A program made the translations under genes and the position numbers. This document shows positions 34,968 through 43,742 of a stretch of DNA of 64,000 nt, one piece after another. The notes beneath the pieces were generated by a model, which worked only from the letters and a program-made list of their open reading frames with translations, searched no databases and was not told where the DNA came from. The DNA comes from Armatimonadota bacterium (GTDB lineage: Bacteria > Sysuimicrobiota > Sysuimicrobiia > Sysuimicrobiales > Humicultoraceae), in the NCBI GenBank assembly GCA_031081715.1, contig JAVHMA010000002.1, forward strand, positions 111,651 to 175,650. The letters are read 5' to 3'. Each line of letters starts with the position of its first letter. Within the stretch, counting starts at the first letter, position 1.

Positions 34968-35061
34968 GCCCGCTCCCGTCGTGGTGTGGTTCGACACACA
35001 CGACGGCCCTCCCCGTGCCGCGAGGAGGGCCGCCGCCGGGTACGTGGCCGAACCGGCCGGC

Positions 35062-35748
35062 CTAGCGCCGATTCCCGGCCTTCGCCTTGGGCTTGGGCTT
35101 CGCCTTGGCGCTGCGCGCCGCGGGCTTGGCCTTGACAACCTTGACCGGCCGCGCACCGAGCTTGATCGGCGGCTTCGCCAGCACCCGGAGGGCCGGCCGG
35201 GCCGGGGCCGCCGCCGGGGCCGCCGCGACGGGCCGCGCGGTCACCGGCGCGCCCGCCGGTCGGGGTGGGACCACCGGGCGGGAGGGCAGCGGCGGCCGGG
35301 TGCGAGCCACGGTCAGCGCCTTGGGCGCGCTGCTCTGCGGCAGCGGCGGCAGCGGCTTGATGCGCTTGCGCTTGGCGTCCCACCACTTGATGTACTCCCG
35401 GCCCAGGCGCTCGAAGTAGTCGAAGGCGTCGGGCCAGTCGAGCTCGCGCCGCATCCCCTGGATGATCGGTTCGACCTTCGCCCAGGGGATCGGGAACAGC
35501 TCGTAGACCGCCTCCCGGTCCACCGCTTCGCTCTCGACGAGGAAGCCCAGGTTGTCGCAAAACACCGCCACGCGCAGCAGGTTGTTGAACCGGATGCTCC
35601 CGGGCGGGCACTCGATGATGAATTGCTCGTACTCCTTGAAGTCGAACTGGAAGACCACATACTGCATGGCCTCCAGGTTCTGGGGGCTGTCGGCCAGCTC
35701 CATCAGGCGCAGGAGCATGTCGGTCTGTGGGGGGGCCAGTTTCTTCAC
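35062..35748 (-). CDS. DUF4760-like protein with a basic low-complexity tail
   Basis: 228 residues. The N-terminal 130 form a helical domain (MQYVVFQFDFKEYEQFIIE, RVAVFCDNLGFLVESEAVD, DYFERLGREYIKWWDAKRKR) resembling DUF4760. The rest is a low-complexity tail rich in Pro, Ala, Arg and finally Lys (KAKPKPKAKAGNRR), probably disordered and able to bind nucleic acid. No signal peptide. GTG at 35748 is chosen because AGGTGA precedes it. The function is not known; it may belong to the same transcription unit as the zinc-ribbon gene 94 nt downstream. Confidence 0.6.
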   Translation of the reverse strand: MKKLAPPQTDMLLRLMELADSPQNLEAMQYVVFQFDFKEYEQFIIECPPGSIRFNNLLRVAVFCDNLGFLVESEAVDREAVYELFPIPWAKVEPIIQGMRRELDWPDAFDYFERLGREYIKWWDAKRKRIKPLPPLPQSSAPKALTVARTRPPLPSRPVVPPRPAGAPVTARPVAAAPAAAPARPALRVLAKPPIKLGARPVKVVKAKPAARSAKAKPKPKAKAGNRR

Positions 35749-36108
35749 CTGCGTGTCACCTCGGACGGGCAGGCGACGACCGGAGGCCTCTGCCCGGTAT
35801 GCCCGGCACAACGAGATCGCAACCCGGAAAGTTCGCGTATGGACGGACTTTTCCCTGCGGTTGAGGGCAGAAAGGTGCACCAGGGGCCGGTTTCGGACGG
35901 TGTGTTGGCGGAAAGGCGCGCGGAGATTGGGTTTCAGGCGCCGGACCATCCATCGGGCGATCCTTAGATGTTTATTTAGTAATATATGGATATTTGGGTA
36001 GTATGGTTTTAACGCAACCGGCTGACGCGCAGGTTTTCCACAGGATGTTCAGATGGGGGCCGTGTCCTTCAGACCCCCGAGGTGTTCGCATGGAGACACC
36101 AGCCGTCG
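35749..36108. other. Gene-free interval with an AT-rich patch
   Basis: No gene is supported between the GTG start at 35748 and tRNA-Val. Positions 35965-36013 are unusually AT-rich for this genome (TTTATTTAGTAATATATGGA and beyond) and contain several -10-like hexamers on both strands. No pair with a clear -35 at proper spacing was found. It probably holds the promoter of the DUF4760-like gene, reading leftwards. Confidence 0.4.
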
Positions 36109-36117
36109 TGTTATACT
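36109..36117 (+). promoter_or_regulatory. Extended -10 promoter of tRNA-Val
   Basis: TGTTATACT combines an extended TGN with the -10 hexamer TATACT, 5 nt before the mature tRNA sequence. No good -35 box lies upstream, as is usual for extended -10 promoters. The transcript would start at or just before the tRNA 5' end. Confidence 0.45.
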
Positions 36118-36122
36118 GGCCC

Positions 36123-36197
36123 GGGCGAGTAGCTCAGCGGTAGAGCGCCTCCCTTACACGGAGGAAGTCGGGGGTTCGAGCCCCTCCTCGCCCACCA
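36123..36197 (+). tRNA. tRNA-Val (anticodon TAC)
   Basis: 75 nt including encoded CCA. The acceptor stem GGGCGAG pairs with CTCGCCC; the D arm is AGCTCAGCGGTAGAGC; the anticodon stem CCTCC/GGAGG encloses CTTACAC, giving anticodon TAC; the T arm is GGGGGTTCGAGCCCC. All four stems are intact. Confidence 0.97.
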
Positions 36198-36246
36198 GCC
36201 CGGGTCCACCCTTCCCGCCGACACCCGTGCGGAGGAGCGCTCCCGG

Positions 36247-36510
36247 TCAGCCAGTGACCGGACGCTCAGAACCCGCGCAGCCGCCGGGGGTGAAGTTCAG
36301 GTGCACGGCCACACGGCGGCGGCGTTGGAGGTGACGCACCTTGGCCGTCCCGGGTTCGCTGAAGATCAACGCTGTGCGGCCGTCCCAGTGAAACCACACA
36401 GGCCTGGGCTGCGGCGTGCCGCGTCGGTCCACCGTGGTGAACCAGAGGATCTGCTCGCGACGAAGACGCCGGTCCACCCGCCGTCCGAGACGCGACCTCA
36501 GGTTGAGCAT
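36247..36510 (-). pseudogene. Truncated pyridoxamine-phosphate-oxidase-like (PPOX/F420) protein
   Basis: 87 residues match the N-terminal part of PPOX-class flavin or F420 oxidoreductases (ILWFTTVDRRGTPQPRPVWF, ALIFSEPGTAKVRHLQRRRR, VAVHLNF). The fold normally continues for another 45-60 residues, but after HLNFTPGG the sequence is unrelated and stops. The break lies about 90 nt from the 3' end of tRNA-Val, a common integration site, so a past integration or deletion may have removed the rest. It is probably non-functional. Confidence 0.55.
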
Positions 36511-36623
36511 CGTCCCCCTACTCCCGCACGGCCATGGATCGCGCCATCCGCCGTGAACCTCTTCGGTGCGCGACCGGCCGTTCCCGCCCGACCAGATCGG
36601 GGGCTACCGGCCGCCGCACAGCG

Positions 36624-36655
36624 GCGCGCCCTCCCGACAGATCGAGAGGGCGCGC
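36624..36655. terminator. GC hairpin after the metallo-hydrolase gene
   Basis: A perfect 10-bp stem GCGCGCCCTC / GAGGGCGCGC with a 12-nt loop sits 25 nt past the stop of the minus-strand metallo-hydrolase gene. No T tract follows, so it is a likely but unproven terminator. The remaining sequence between 36511 and 36679 holds no gene. Confidence 0.5.
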
Positions 36656-36679
36656 GCCCATACGGAATGGCGGCTCGGC

Positions 36680-37642
36680 CTAGAATGTGAACACCGCCGG
36701 CACGAACTCGAAGTAGGTCTCCCGCCGCCGGATGTACCCCACACCCGGCCAGGCGAAGTGGTACCCCACCACCACCATCCGCTCGGCGGCCGCGCGGCCG
36801 AACATCTCGGCGCGGGTGCGGACCACGAGCTCCCGGTCCGCATCGAAGCCCAGGTAGTGCTCGGGAAAGCGCAGCGAGAGCAGCCAGTGCCCGCCGGCGT
36901 CCGCGAAGTGCATGAGCTTCGCGTCGCCCGAGGTCACCAGCACCGCCATGTGGCCGACGGTGTGCCCGGGGGTCAAGACCGCAATCACGCCCGGCACGAT
37001 CTCCTGGTTGGGCCGCACGAGCGCAAACCGCTCGCGCAGCGCGATCAGGTTCGCCTGCACAGCCGCCGAGGGCGTCTGCTGCGTCGTCCAAAAGTTGAAG
37101 TCCGCCTCGCCCATGTACAGCCGGGCGTTGGGGAACGCGGGCCGGCGGTCGGCGGTGGTCAGGCCGCCGATGTGGTCCCCGTGGCCGTGCGAGATGAAGA
37201 TCGTGTCGATCTCCTCGGCACGGATGCCGGCGGCCTGGAGGTGCGCCGGCAGGCGGCCGAGCCCGCCCTGGATTCCGCCCGGCCCGACGCCGGTGTCCAT
37301 CAGCACCTTGTTGCGACCGGTATCCACGACCATCGGAATGAAGTTGTTGATGAACCGGTCGGGGTCGATGAAGTGCTCGCGCAGGTACTGGGCGTAGACC
37401 TCCTGCCGGCCGGGGTTGGCGGCGAAGTTCGGGAAGGTCGGGGCGACGGCCTGGCCGTCGCTGAGCAGCGTGATGGTGACGCTGCCCAGCCGAAACCGGT
37501 AGAAGCCGCCGCCGTTGGCTGCGGGCTGCGGCGTCTGGGCCTGGGCGCCCGTAGGCCAGGCGCCGGTCGCGGCGGCCAGGCCCGCGCTGCCGGCGAGCGC
37601 GAGCGCTTGGCGGCGGGAGAGCCGGGGCGTGCCTGTCTCCAA
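36680..37642 (-). CDS. Tat-exported MBL-fold metallo-hydrolase
   Basis: 320 residues. The N-terminus SRRQALALAGSAGLAAATGA is a twin-arginine signal, so the folded enzyme is exported. The mature part is a metallo-beta-lactamase fold: SHGHGDHIGG (the HxHxDH zinc motif), TPGHTVGHM (third histidine), and a C-terminal GYHFAWPGVGY histidine. It resembles the lactonase/alkylsulfatase-like branch more than true beta-lactamases; the substrate is unknown. It is transcribed away from deoC, and a GC hairpin follows its stop. Confidence 0.85.
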   Translation of the reverse strand: METGTPRLSRRQALALAGSAGLAAATGAWPTGAQAQTPQPAANGGGFYRFRLGSVTITLLSDGQAVAPTFPNFAANPGRQEVYAQYLREHFIDPDRFINNFIPMVVDTGRNKVLMDTGVGPGGIQGGLGRLPAHLQAAGIRAEEIDTIFISHGHGDHIGGLTTADRRPAFPNARLYMGEADFNFWTTQQTPSAAVQANLIALRERFALVRPNQEIVPGVIAVLTPGHTVGHMAVLVTSGDAKLMHFADAGGHWLLSLRFPEHYLGFDADRELVVRTRAEMFGRAAAERMVVVGYHFAWPGVGYIRRRETYFEFVPAVFTF

Positions 37643-37760
37643 GGTTGCCTCCTCGTGGATCGCGGTACGCCGGCGGCCGGGTCGGGCGCCCGCGGGCTGG
37701 GGCTTTTAGGGAGAAACGTCGCGGCGTCTCGCAGAGTTCCCGCCGCCAGGCTGACCGCGC

Positions 37761-37793
37761 GGGCCGGCGGCGCCGGCCCGGGGCGGGTATGAT
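37761..37793 (+). promoter_or_regulatory. Candidate deoC promoter with overlapping palindrome
   Basis: TATGAT at 37788-37793 is a good -10 hexamer ending 3 nt before the first ATG (37797) and 12 nt before the second (37806). The -35 region is occupied by a perfect palindrome, GGGCCGGC-GGC-GCCGGCCC (37761-37779), a plausible operator. Transcription would start near 37800, giving an almost leaderless deoC message if translation begins at 37806. Confidence 0.4.
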
Positions 37794-37805
37794 ACCATGT
37801 GGGCG

Positions 37806-38789
37806 ATGACCACCCTCACGCAGCGGCCCGAGCCGCGGGTCGAGACCAGGAACCCGGGGATGCCGTTCGACCCCGGACAGCTGGCGGAGATCCGGGTCAA
37901 CCGCAGCGCGGTCGAGCGCCGCGCGGCCACCATCCCCACCCGCCGCACGGTCAAGCGCGAGTGGCAGGCGGCCTGGCTCATCCGCGCCGTCCAGTGCCTC
38001 GACCTCACCACGCTCGCGGGCGACGACACGCCGGGCACGGTGCGACGGCTGGCGGCCAAGGCTAGGCAGCCGGTGCGCGCCGACGTGCTGCGGCGGTTCG
38101 GGCTGGCGCCGGGCAGCGTGCGCGTGGCCGCGCTGTGCGTCTACCACGCGATGGTACCCGCCGCCGTCGAGGCCCTGCGAGATACGGGCATTCCCGTCGC
38201 CGCGGTCTCGACCGGCTTTCCGGCGGGGCAGACGCCGCGGCGGCTCAAGCTGGAGGAGATCCGCGAGTCGGTGGCCGCCGGGGCGAGCGAGATCGACATC
38301 GTGATCTCACGCGCCCACGTGCTCACGGGCGACTGGTCGGCGCTCTACGAGGAGGTTCGCGCGTTCCGCGAGGCGTGCGGCCCGGCGCGCATGAAAGCCA
38401 TCCTGGCGTGCGGCGAGCTCGGCACGCTGCGCAACGTGGCGCAGGCAAGCTGGGTCTGCATGGCCGCCGGCGCGGACTTCATCAAGACCTCCACGGGCAA
38501 GGAGGCGGTCAACGCCACGCTGCCGTTCGGGCTGGTCATGGCCCGCGCGATCCGCGACTATCACCAGACCAGCGGCGCGCGGGTCGGGCTCAAGCCCGCC
38601 GGCGGCATCCGCACCGCGAAGCAGGCGCTCGACTGGCTGTTGCTCGTGAAGGAAGAACTGGGCGAGACCTGGCTGCAGCCGTCGCTGTTCCGCATCGGCG
38701 CGAGCAGTCTGCTGACCGACATCGAGCGCCAGCTCTGGCACACCCTGACCGGACGCTACGCCGCGTCGCACCACCAGCCGATGCCCTAG
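37806..38789 (+). CDS. deoC: Deoxyribose-phosphate aldolase DeoC
   Basis: Cleaves 2-deoxyribose-5-phosphate to glyceraldehyde-3-phosphate and acetaldehyde. About 327 residues, the longer, eukaryote-like DERA class. The Schiff-base lysine is in GADFIKTSTGKE (K227 from this start); ASEIDIVISRAHVL and ACGELGTL carry other active-site positions, and KPAGGIRTAKQALDW closes the barrel. ATG at 37806 is preferred because a -10 box ends at 37793; ATG at 37797 is the alternative. It is 24 nt before an aldehyde dehydrogenase that could oxidise the acetaldehyde. Confidence 0.93.
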   Translation: MTTLTQRPEPRVETRNPGMPFDPGQLAEIRVNRSAVERRAATIPTRRTVKREWQAAWLIRAVQCLDLTTLAGDDTPGTVRRLAAKARQPVRADVLRRFGLAPGSVRVAALCVYHAMVPAAVEALRDTGIPVAAVSTGFPAGQTPRRLKLEEIRESVAAGASEIDIVISRAHVLTGDWSALYEEVRAFREACGPARMKAILACGELGTLRNVAQASWVCMAAGADFIKTSTGKEAVNATLPFGLVMARAIRDYHQTSGARVGLKPAGGIRTAKQALDWLLLVKEELGETWLQPSLFRIGASSLLTDIERQLWHTLTGRYAASHHQPMP

Positions 38790-38813
38790 ACGACGGACCC
38801 CCGGGGAGCGACC

Positions 38814-41222
38814 ATGGGCGTCACCGAGATTCTGCGCACGATGGAGTACGGCCCGGCGCCGGAGGCCGCGGGCCCGGCGCTTGCCTGGCTCGATGCGCAC
38901 GGCCGGCGCTTCGGCCTGTTCGTGGACGGCCGGTGGATGGACCCGGCCGACGGCGCGACGTTCGAGACCGTCAACCCGGCGACCGGCAAGCCGCTCGCGA
39001 CCGTCGCGCAGGCCGGGGCCGCCGACGTGGACGCCGCCGTGGCCGCCGCGCGTCGGGCGCTCGAGGGCTGGCGTGCCACCCCGGGCCACACGCGCGCGCG
39101 CTACCTGTACGCGATGGCTCGCCAGATCCAGAAGCACTCGCGGCTGCTCGCCGTGCTCGAGTCCATGGACAACGGCAAGTCCATCCGCGAGACGCGCGAC
39201 ATCGACGTCCCGCTCGCCGCCCGGCACTTCTACCACCACGCGGGCTGGGCGCAACTGCTGGAGCGGCAGTTTCCGGGCTACGGCCCGGTGGGCGTGGTCG
39301 GGCAGATCATCCCCTGGAACTTCCCGCTGTTGATGCTCGCCTGGAAGATCGCGCCAGCGCTCGCCGCGGGCAACACGGTGGTGCTCAAACCGTCAGAGCT
39401 CACGCCGCTGTCGGCGATGGCGTTCTGCGAGCTGCTCGTGGAGATCGGGCTGCCGCCCGGGGTCGTCAACATCGTCACCGGCGACGGCGCGACCGGCGCG
39501 CTGCTCGTCCGCCACCCAGACGTGGACAAGATCGCGTTCACCGGCTCGACCGAGGTGGGCCGCGAGATCCGCCGGGCGACCGCCGGTACCGGCAAACGGC
39601 TCTCGCTCGAGCTCGGCGGCAAATCGCCGTTCGTCGTCTTCGACGACGCCGACCTGGACAGCGCCGTGGAAGGCATCGTGGACGCGATCTGGTTCAACCA
39701 GGGCGAGGTGTGCTGCGCGGGCTCGCGCCTGCTGGTGGCGGAGAGCGTGGCGGAGCGCATGCTCGGCAAGCTGCGCGACCGCATGGAGCGCCTGCGCGTC
39801 GGCGACCCGCTCGACAAAGCGGTGGACATCGGCGCGATCGTCTCGCGCGCGCAGTGGGAGCGCATCGCGCACTACTGCAGGGTGGGCGTCGAGGAGGGCG
39901 CCGCGTGCTGGCAGCCCTCGTGGCCGGTGCCGGCGGAGGGCTTCTTTTTCCCGCCCACGATCTTCACCAACGTCGCGCCGTCGGCGACCATCGCGCAGGA
40001 AGAGATCTTCGGCCCGGTGCTGGTGACCATGACCTTCCGGACCCCCGCGGAGGCGGTGGCGTTGGCCAACAACACCCGCTACGGGCTCGCGGCGAGCGTG
40101 TGGACCGAAAACGTGAACCTGGCGCTGGACATCGCGCGCCAGATCAAGGCCGGCACGGTCTGGATCAACTCGACCAACCTCTTCGACGGCGCCTCGGGCT
40201 TCGGCGGCTACCGCGAGAGCGGGTTCGGCCGCGAGGGCGGCCGGGAGGGGATGGTCGAGTATCTGCGCCCGCCTTCGGACGCGCCGGCCGCCCCGCCCGC
40301 GGCGCGGCCGACCGGCACCTCGGTGCCCGACTTCACGCGGGCCGCGCGCGACGGCCGCCCGGGCGGCGTACCGCGCATCGACCGCTCGCCGAAGATGTAC
40401 ATCGGCGGCACGCAGGTGCGACCGGACCAGGGCTATGCGCGGTTGGTCTACGACGCCGCGGGCGGTCTGCTGGGTGAGGTCGGCGAGGGCAACCGCAAGG
40501 ACGTCCGCAACGCGGTCGAGGCCGCGCACGCGGCCGCGGCGTGGGGGCTGGCAACCGGACACGCGCGCGCCCAGGTCCTCTACTACATCGCCGAGAACCT
40601 GGAGCCGCGCGCCCCCGAGTTCGCGCGGCGCCTGGCCGCGATGACCGGGCGGTCCGTTGAGGACGCCGCGGCCGAGGTCGAGGCGTCGGTGGGCCGCCTG
40701 TTCACGATGGCCGCGTGGGCCGACAAGTACGATGGCGCGGTGCACAGCGTCAACGTCCCGCACCGCGATCTCACGCTGGCGATCCACGAGCCGGTCGGCG
40801 TCATCGGGATCGTCTGCCCCGACGAGCCGGCGCTGCTCGCCTTCGTCACGCTGGTGGGCGCGGCGATCGCGATGGGCAACACCGTCGTCGCCGTACCATC
40901 GCAGGCGCACCCGCTCGCCGCCACCGACCTCTACCAGGTGTTCGACACCTCGGACCTCCCTGGGGGGGTGGTGAATATCGTCACCGGCGGCCGCGACGAG
41001 CTGGCGAAGGTGTTGGCGCAGCACGACGACGTCGACGCGGTGTGGTACTGCGGGTCGGCCGAGGGCAGTGCCATGGTCGAGCGCGAATCAACAACAAACA
41101 TGAAGCGGACCTGGGTGGACGACGGCCGGCCCCGCGACTGGACCGCGCCTTGGGCGGAGGGCGAAGAACTGCTCCGCCACGCGGTCCAGGTGAAGAACAT
41201 CTGGGTCCCCTACGGCGCCTGA
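38814..41222 (+). CDS. Two-domain aldehyde dehydrogenase (ALDH16-like)
   Basis: 802 residues with tandem ALDH domains. The first (about 20-490) is complete: IIPWNFPLLML, GSTEVGRE, LELGGKSPF with the general-base glutamate, and GEVCCAGSR with catalytic Cys300. The second (about 520-800) keeps the NAD fold (EPVGVIGIVCPDEPALLAF, GGVVNIVTGG) but has no catalytic cysteine and is shortened, as in ALDH16. Next to deoC it probably oxidises acetaldehyde from deoxyribose breakdown, with the second domain structural. GGGGAGCGACC precedes the ATG. Confidence 0.9.
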   Translation: MGVTEILRTMEYGPAPEAAGPALAWLDAHGRRFGLFVDGRWMDPADGATFETVNPATGKPLATVAQAGAADVDAAVAAARRALEGWRATPGHTRARYLYAMARQIQKHSRLLAVLESMDNGKSIRETRDIDVPLAARHFYHHAGWAQLLERQFPGYGPVGVVGQIIPWNFPLLMLAWKIAPALAAGNTVVLKPSELTPLSAMAFCELLVEIGLPPGVVNIVTGDGATGALLVRHPDVDKIAFTGSTEVGREIRRATAGTGKRLSLELGGKSPFVVFDDADLDSAVEGIVDAIWFNQGEVCCAGSRLLVAESVAERMLGKLRDRMERLRVGDPLDKAVDIGAIVSRAQWERIAHYCRVGVEEGAACWQPSWPVPAEGFFFPPTIFTNVAPSATIAQEEIFGPVLVTMTFRTPAEAVALANNTRYGLAASVWTENVNLALDIARQIKAGTVWINSTNLFDGASGFGGYRESGFGREGGREGMVEYLRPPSDAPAAPPAARPTGTSVPDFTRAARDGRPGGVPRIDRSPKMYIGGTQVRPDQGYARLVYDAAGGLLGEVGEGNRKDVRNAVEAAHAAAAWGLATGHARAQVLYYIAENLEPRAPEFARRLAAMTGRSVEDAAAEVEASVGRLFTMAAWADKYDGAVHSVNVPHRDLTLAIHEPVGVIGIVCPDEPALLAFVTLVGAAIAMGNTVVAVPSQAHPLAATDLYQVFDTSDLPGGVVNIVTGGRDELAKVLAQHDDVDAVWYCGSAEGSAMVERESTTNMKRTWVDDGRPRDWTAPWAEGEELLRHAVQVKNIWVPYGA

Positions 41223-41254
41223 TCGCGGCGGCACCCCCGGCGGCCCCTCCGACC

Positions 41255-41274
41255 CGCGGGGACTAGCCCCCGCG
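41255..41274 (+). terminator. Possible terminator after the aldehyde dehydrogenase
   Basis: CGCGGGG-ACTAGC-CCCCGCG forms a 7-bp GC stem with a 6-nt loop, 32 nt after the stop codon. No T tract follows. It may separate the deoC operon from the GGDEF/HD-GYP gene, which begins 68 nt further on. Confidence 0.35.
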
Positions 41275-41342
41275 CCCCTCGGGCACAGTTCCCTACGAGT
41301 CCGGAGCCCCGCACCGGCACGGCTCCACCCACGAGGTCACCG

Positions 41343-43145
41343 GTGGCGTTGCAGGCGTCTGACAGTCCACGTCCGGGGTCGCGGGGCGCGGTGCTCGCCG
41401 CCGGGCCGGGGCTCATCATCGGCCCGCGCCCGGCGCGGGTCCTCGTCGCGCTCGCCGATGGCACCCAGCACACGCTCCAGCGGCGCCTGGAGGCGCTCGG
41501 CGCCGACGTCCGGCTGCTCCCGTCCGGGGCGGACGTGCTACCGGCCGCGCGCGAGCACCTTCCCGACGTCATCCTGCTGGAGCTCGCGCCGGACGGCGCC
41601 GGCCTGGCGACGCTGGCCGCGCTGCAGCGCGAACCGATCACGCATGCCGTGCCGGTGGTGGCGCTGGCCCGAAACCTCGACCTCGATGGCCGCATGGCGG
41701 TCCTGGATGCCGGCGCCGCCGACTGCCTGGCCAGACCGTGTAGCCTGACCGAGCTCGTCGCGCGGGTCCGCGTGATCCTCCGGGCGAAGGCGCGCGAGGA
41801 CCTGCTGCGCCGGCGTGTCAGCTTTCTCGAGGAGCTCGCGGCGAGCGACCCCCTGACCAGCCTGCTGAACCGCCGCGCGTTCCTCGACCGACTGCACCTG
41901 GAAATGGGGCGTGCGGCGATCACCGGCGAGCCCCTCTCGCTTGCCATCCTCGACATCGATGGCTTCAAGGCGGTCAACGACCGGTTTGGCCACTACGTCG
42001 GGGATGACGCGCTCCGCCAGGTGGCCCGGGTGCTGGTCGAGCGCCGCGCCGACGACGATGTGGTGTGCCGCTACGGGGGCGAGGAGTTCGTCTGGCTGCT
42101 CCCGGGTGTGGATCGCGACGTGCTGCTCGACCGTCTGGAGCGTCTGCGTGAGATGGTCGCCCAGGCCGAGGTCCCGACGGGCGAGGGCGCGCTCAGCATC
42201 TCCGTGAGCATCGGCGCGTCCACGTACGCGGTCGACGCGCATGGCCGCGTTTCCGCGCACCTGCTGCTCGCTAGCGCGGACGCCGCCCTGCTCGAGGCCA
42301 AGCACCAGGGGAAGAACCGAGTGGTCTTCCTCGACGTGGGCCGGGCCCAGGATCCGGAGGCGACGGACCTGCCGCCGGAGATCCCAATAGACACCGGTCA
42401 CGACTGGCGGCGGGCCGCGTTCGCCGGCGAGCGCGGCGGGGGCGGACCGTCGGCGACCGATGCGCTGCACCTATGGGACGTCTGGCACGACCGCGCCGAG
42501 GCACGCCGGGACACGCTCGCGGTCCTCCACAGCAGCATCAAGATCCTGACCGCCGCGCTCGGCGCACGGGACGCCGGCACCGTGGCCCACTGCCAGCGCG
42601 TCGCGAGCACCGCGGTGGCCGTCGCGATGGAGATGGGACTGGCGCCGGACGAGGTAGAGCGGATCAAGCTCGCGAGCCTGGTGCACGACATCGGCAAGCT
42701 CATGATCCCCGAGGCCATCCTCCAGAAGCCCGGCACGCTCACGCCGGCCGAGTGGGAGGTCGTGCGCCAGCACCCCGAGCGCGGGGCCGCGATGCTCCAG
42801 GACGCGGAGCCCTACCGCCACCTGGTGGATCTCATCCTCTATCACCAGGAGTCCTACGACGGCACCGGCTACCCCGACGGCCTGGCCGGCCGGGACATCC
42901 CGCTGGGTGCCCGTATCATCCGTGTGGCCGACACGTTCGACGCGATGACCTCCGACCGGCCGTACCGACCGCGCAAGACGCTGGAGCAGGCGAAGGCGGA
43001 GCTGCGCGAGATGGCCGGCCGCGCGCTCGACCCGAACGTCGTGGAGGCGCTCCTCCGGCTGCTGAAGACCATGGCCCCGCTCGACGTGGCGCTCACGATG
43101 CGGCGCGAGGACGGCCACCTCGAGGCTTGCGACCCCGTCCCGTGA
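41343..43145 (+). CDS. REC-GGDEF-HD-GYP cyclic di-GMP signalling protein
   Basis: 600 residues with three domains: a receiver-like domain (about 30-150), a GGDEF diguanylate cyclase (about 170-325, YGGEEFVWLLPG active site), and an HD-GYP phosphodiesterase (about 385-590, HDIGKLM and YDGTGYPDGL). The receiver is degenerate: the phospho-acceptor position is glutamate (ILLELAPDG) and the switch lysine is arginine (ARPCSL). It may therefore be locked or respond to something other than phosphorylation. Both synthesis and hydrolysis motifs look intact. GTG at 41343 is the assumed start. Confidence 0.88.
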   Translation: MALQASDSPRPGSRGAVLAAGPGLIIGPRPARVLVALADGTQHTLQRRLEALGADVRLLPSGADVLPAAREHLPDVILLELAPDGAGLATLAALQREPITHAVPVVALARNLDLDGRMAVLDAGAADCLARPCSLTELVARVRVILRAKAREDLLRRRVSFLEELAASDPLTSLLNRRAFLDRLHLEMGRAAITGEPLSLAILDIDGFKAVNDRFGHYVGDDALRQVARVLVERRADDDVVCRYGGEEFVWLLPGVDRDVLLDRLERLREMVAQAEVPTGEGALSISVSIGASTYAVDAHGRVSAHLLLASADAALLEAKHQGKNRVVFLDVGRAQDPEATDLPPEIPIDTGHDWRRAAFAGERGGGGPSATDALHLWDVWHDRAEARRDTLAVLHSSIKILTAALGARDAGTVAHCQRVASTAVAVAMEMGLAPDEVERIKLASLVHDIGKLMIPEAILQKPGTLTPAEWEVVRQHPERGAAMLQDAEPYRHLVDLILYHQESYDGTGYPDGLAGRDIPLGARIIRVADTFDAMTSDRPYRPRKTLEQAKAELREMAGRALDPNVVEALLRLLKTMAPLDVALTMRREDGHLEACDPVP

Positions 43146-43232
43146 CCGTCCCGTGACACGCCGCGGTTAGGCTGGCGGTGATGCCCGCCTCGTCCGGGGG
43201 TGCGGCGTGGCGGGCCCAAGGGGGGATCGTGC

Positions 43233-43724
43233 GTGAGAGCACTGGCGGCCGGCCTGGCGGTGTTGTTGTGCGTGCTGCCCGCGATCCCAGCGCTCGCCGA
43301 CCCTGGGGACGGCTATGGCGACGGCGGCGATGGTCCGGCCGGCGACCTGAGCCCGCAGGTCCGCGGCCTCTACGACCAGGGCATGGACCACGTGCGGGCG
43401 AGGCGGTGGAATCTGGCGGTGGCCGCCTTTTCGCAGGCGGTGCGCGCCGAGCCGCGCTTCGTCGAGGCCTGGAACATGCTCGGCTACTCCTACCGCAAGC
43501 TCAAGGACAACACCCGCGCGCTCGAGGCCTACCGGCGGGCGCTCGACCTGCGGCCCGACTTCAAGCACGCCCACGAGTACATCGGACGGCTCTACGTGGC
43601 GATGGGGAACCGCGCGCAGGCGATGCGCCACTACGAGATCCTGCGCCGGCTGGACGCGGCGCTCGCCGCGCAACTCCTGCGCGCGATCGAGGCCGGGGAC
43701 CCCGACCTGGGCGAGCCCGACTGA
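43233..43724 (+). CDS. Secreted TPR-repeat protein
   Basis: 163 residues with a signal peptide (LAAGLAVLLCVLPAIPALA), a glycine/aspartate-rich spacer, then about three TPR repeats (MDHVRARRWNLAVAAFSQAV, WNMLGYSYRKLKDNTRALEA, HEYIGRLYVAMGNRAQAMRH). TPRs mediate protein contacts, here outside the cytoplasm. GTG at 43233 is chosen because AAGGGGGG lies 6-13 nt upstream and the signal peptide then begins properly. It may be co-transcribed with the preceding cyclic di-GMP gene. Partner unknown. Confidence 0.78.
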   Translation: MRALAAGLAVLLCVLPAIPALADPGDGYGDGGDGPAGDLSPQVRGLYDQGMDHVRARRWNLAVAAFSQAVRAEPRFVEAWNMLGYSYRKLKDNTRALEAYRRALDLRPDFKHAHEYIGRLYVAMGNRAQAMRHYEILRRLDAALAAQLLRAIEAGDPDLGEPD

Positions 43725-43742
43725 CCGCGCGGCCGGGACGGG

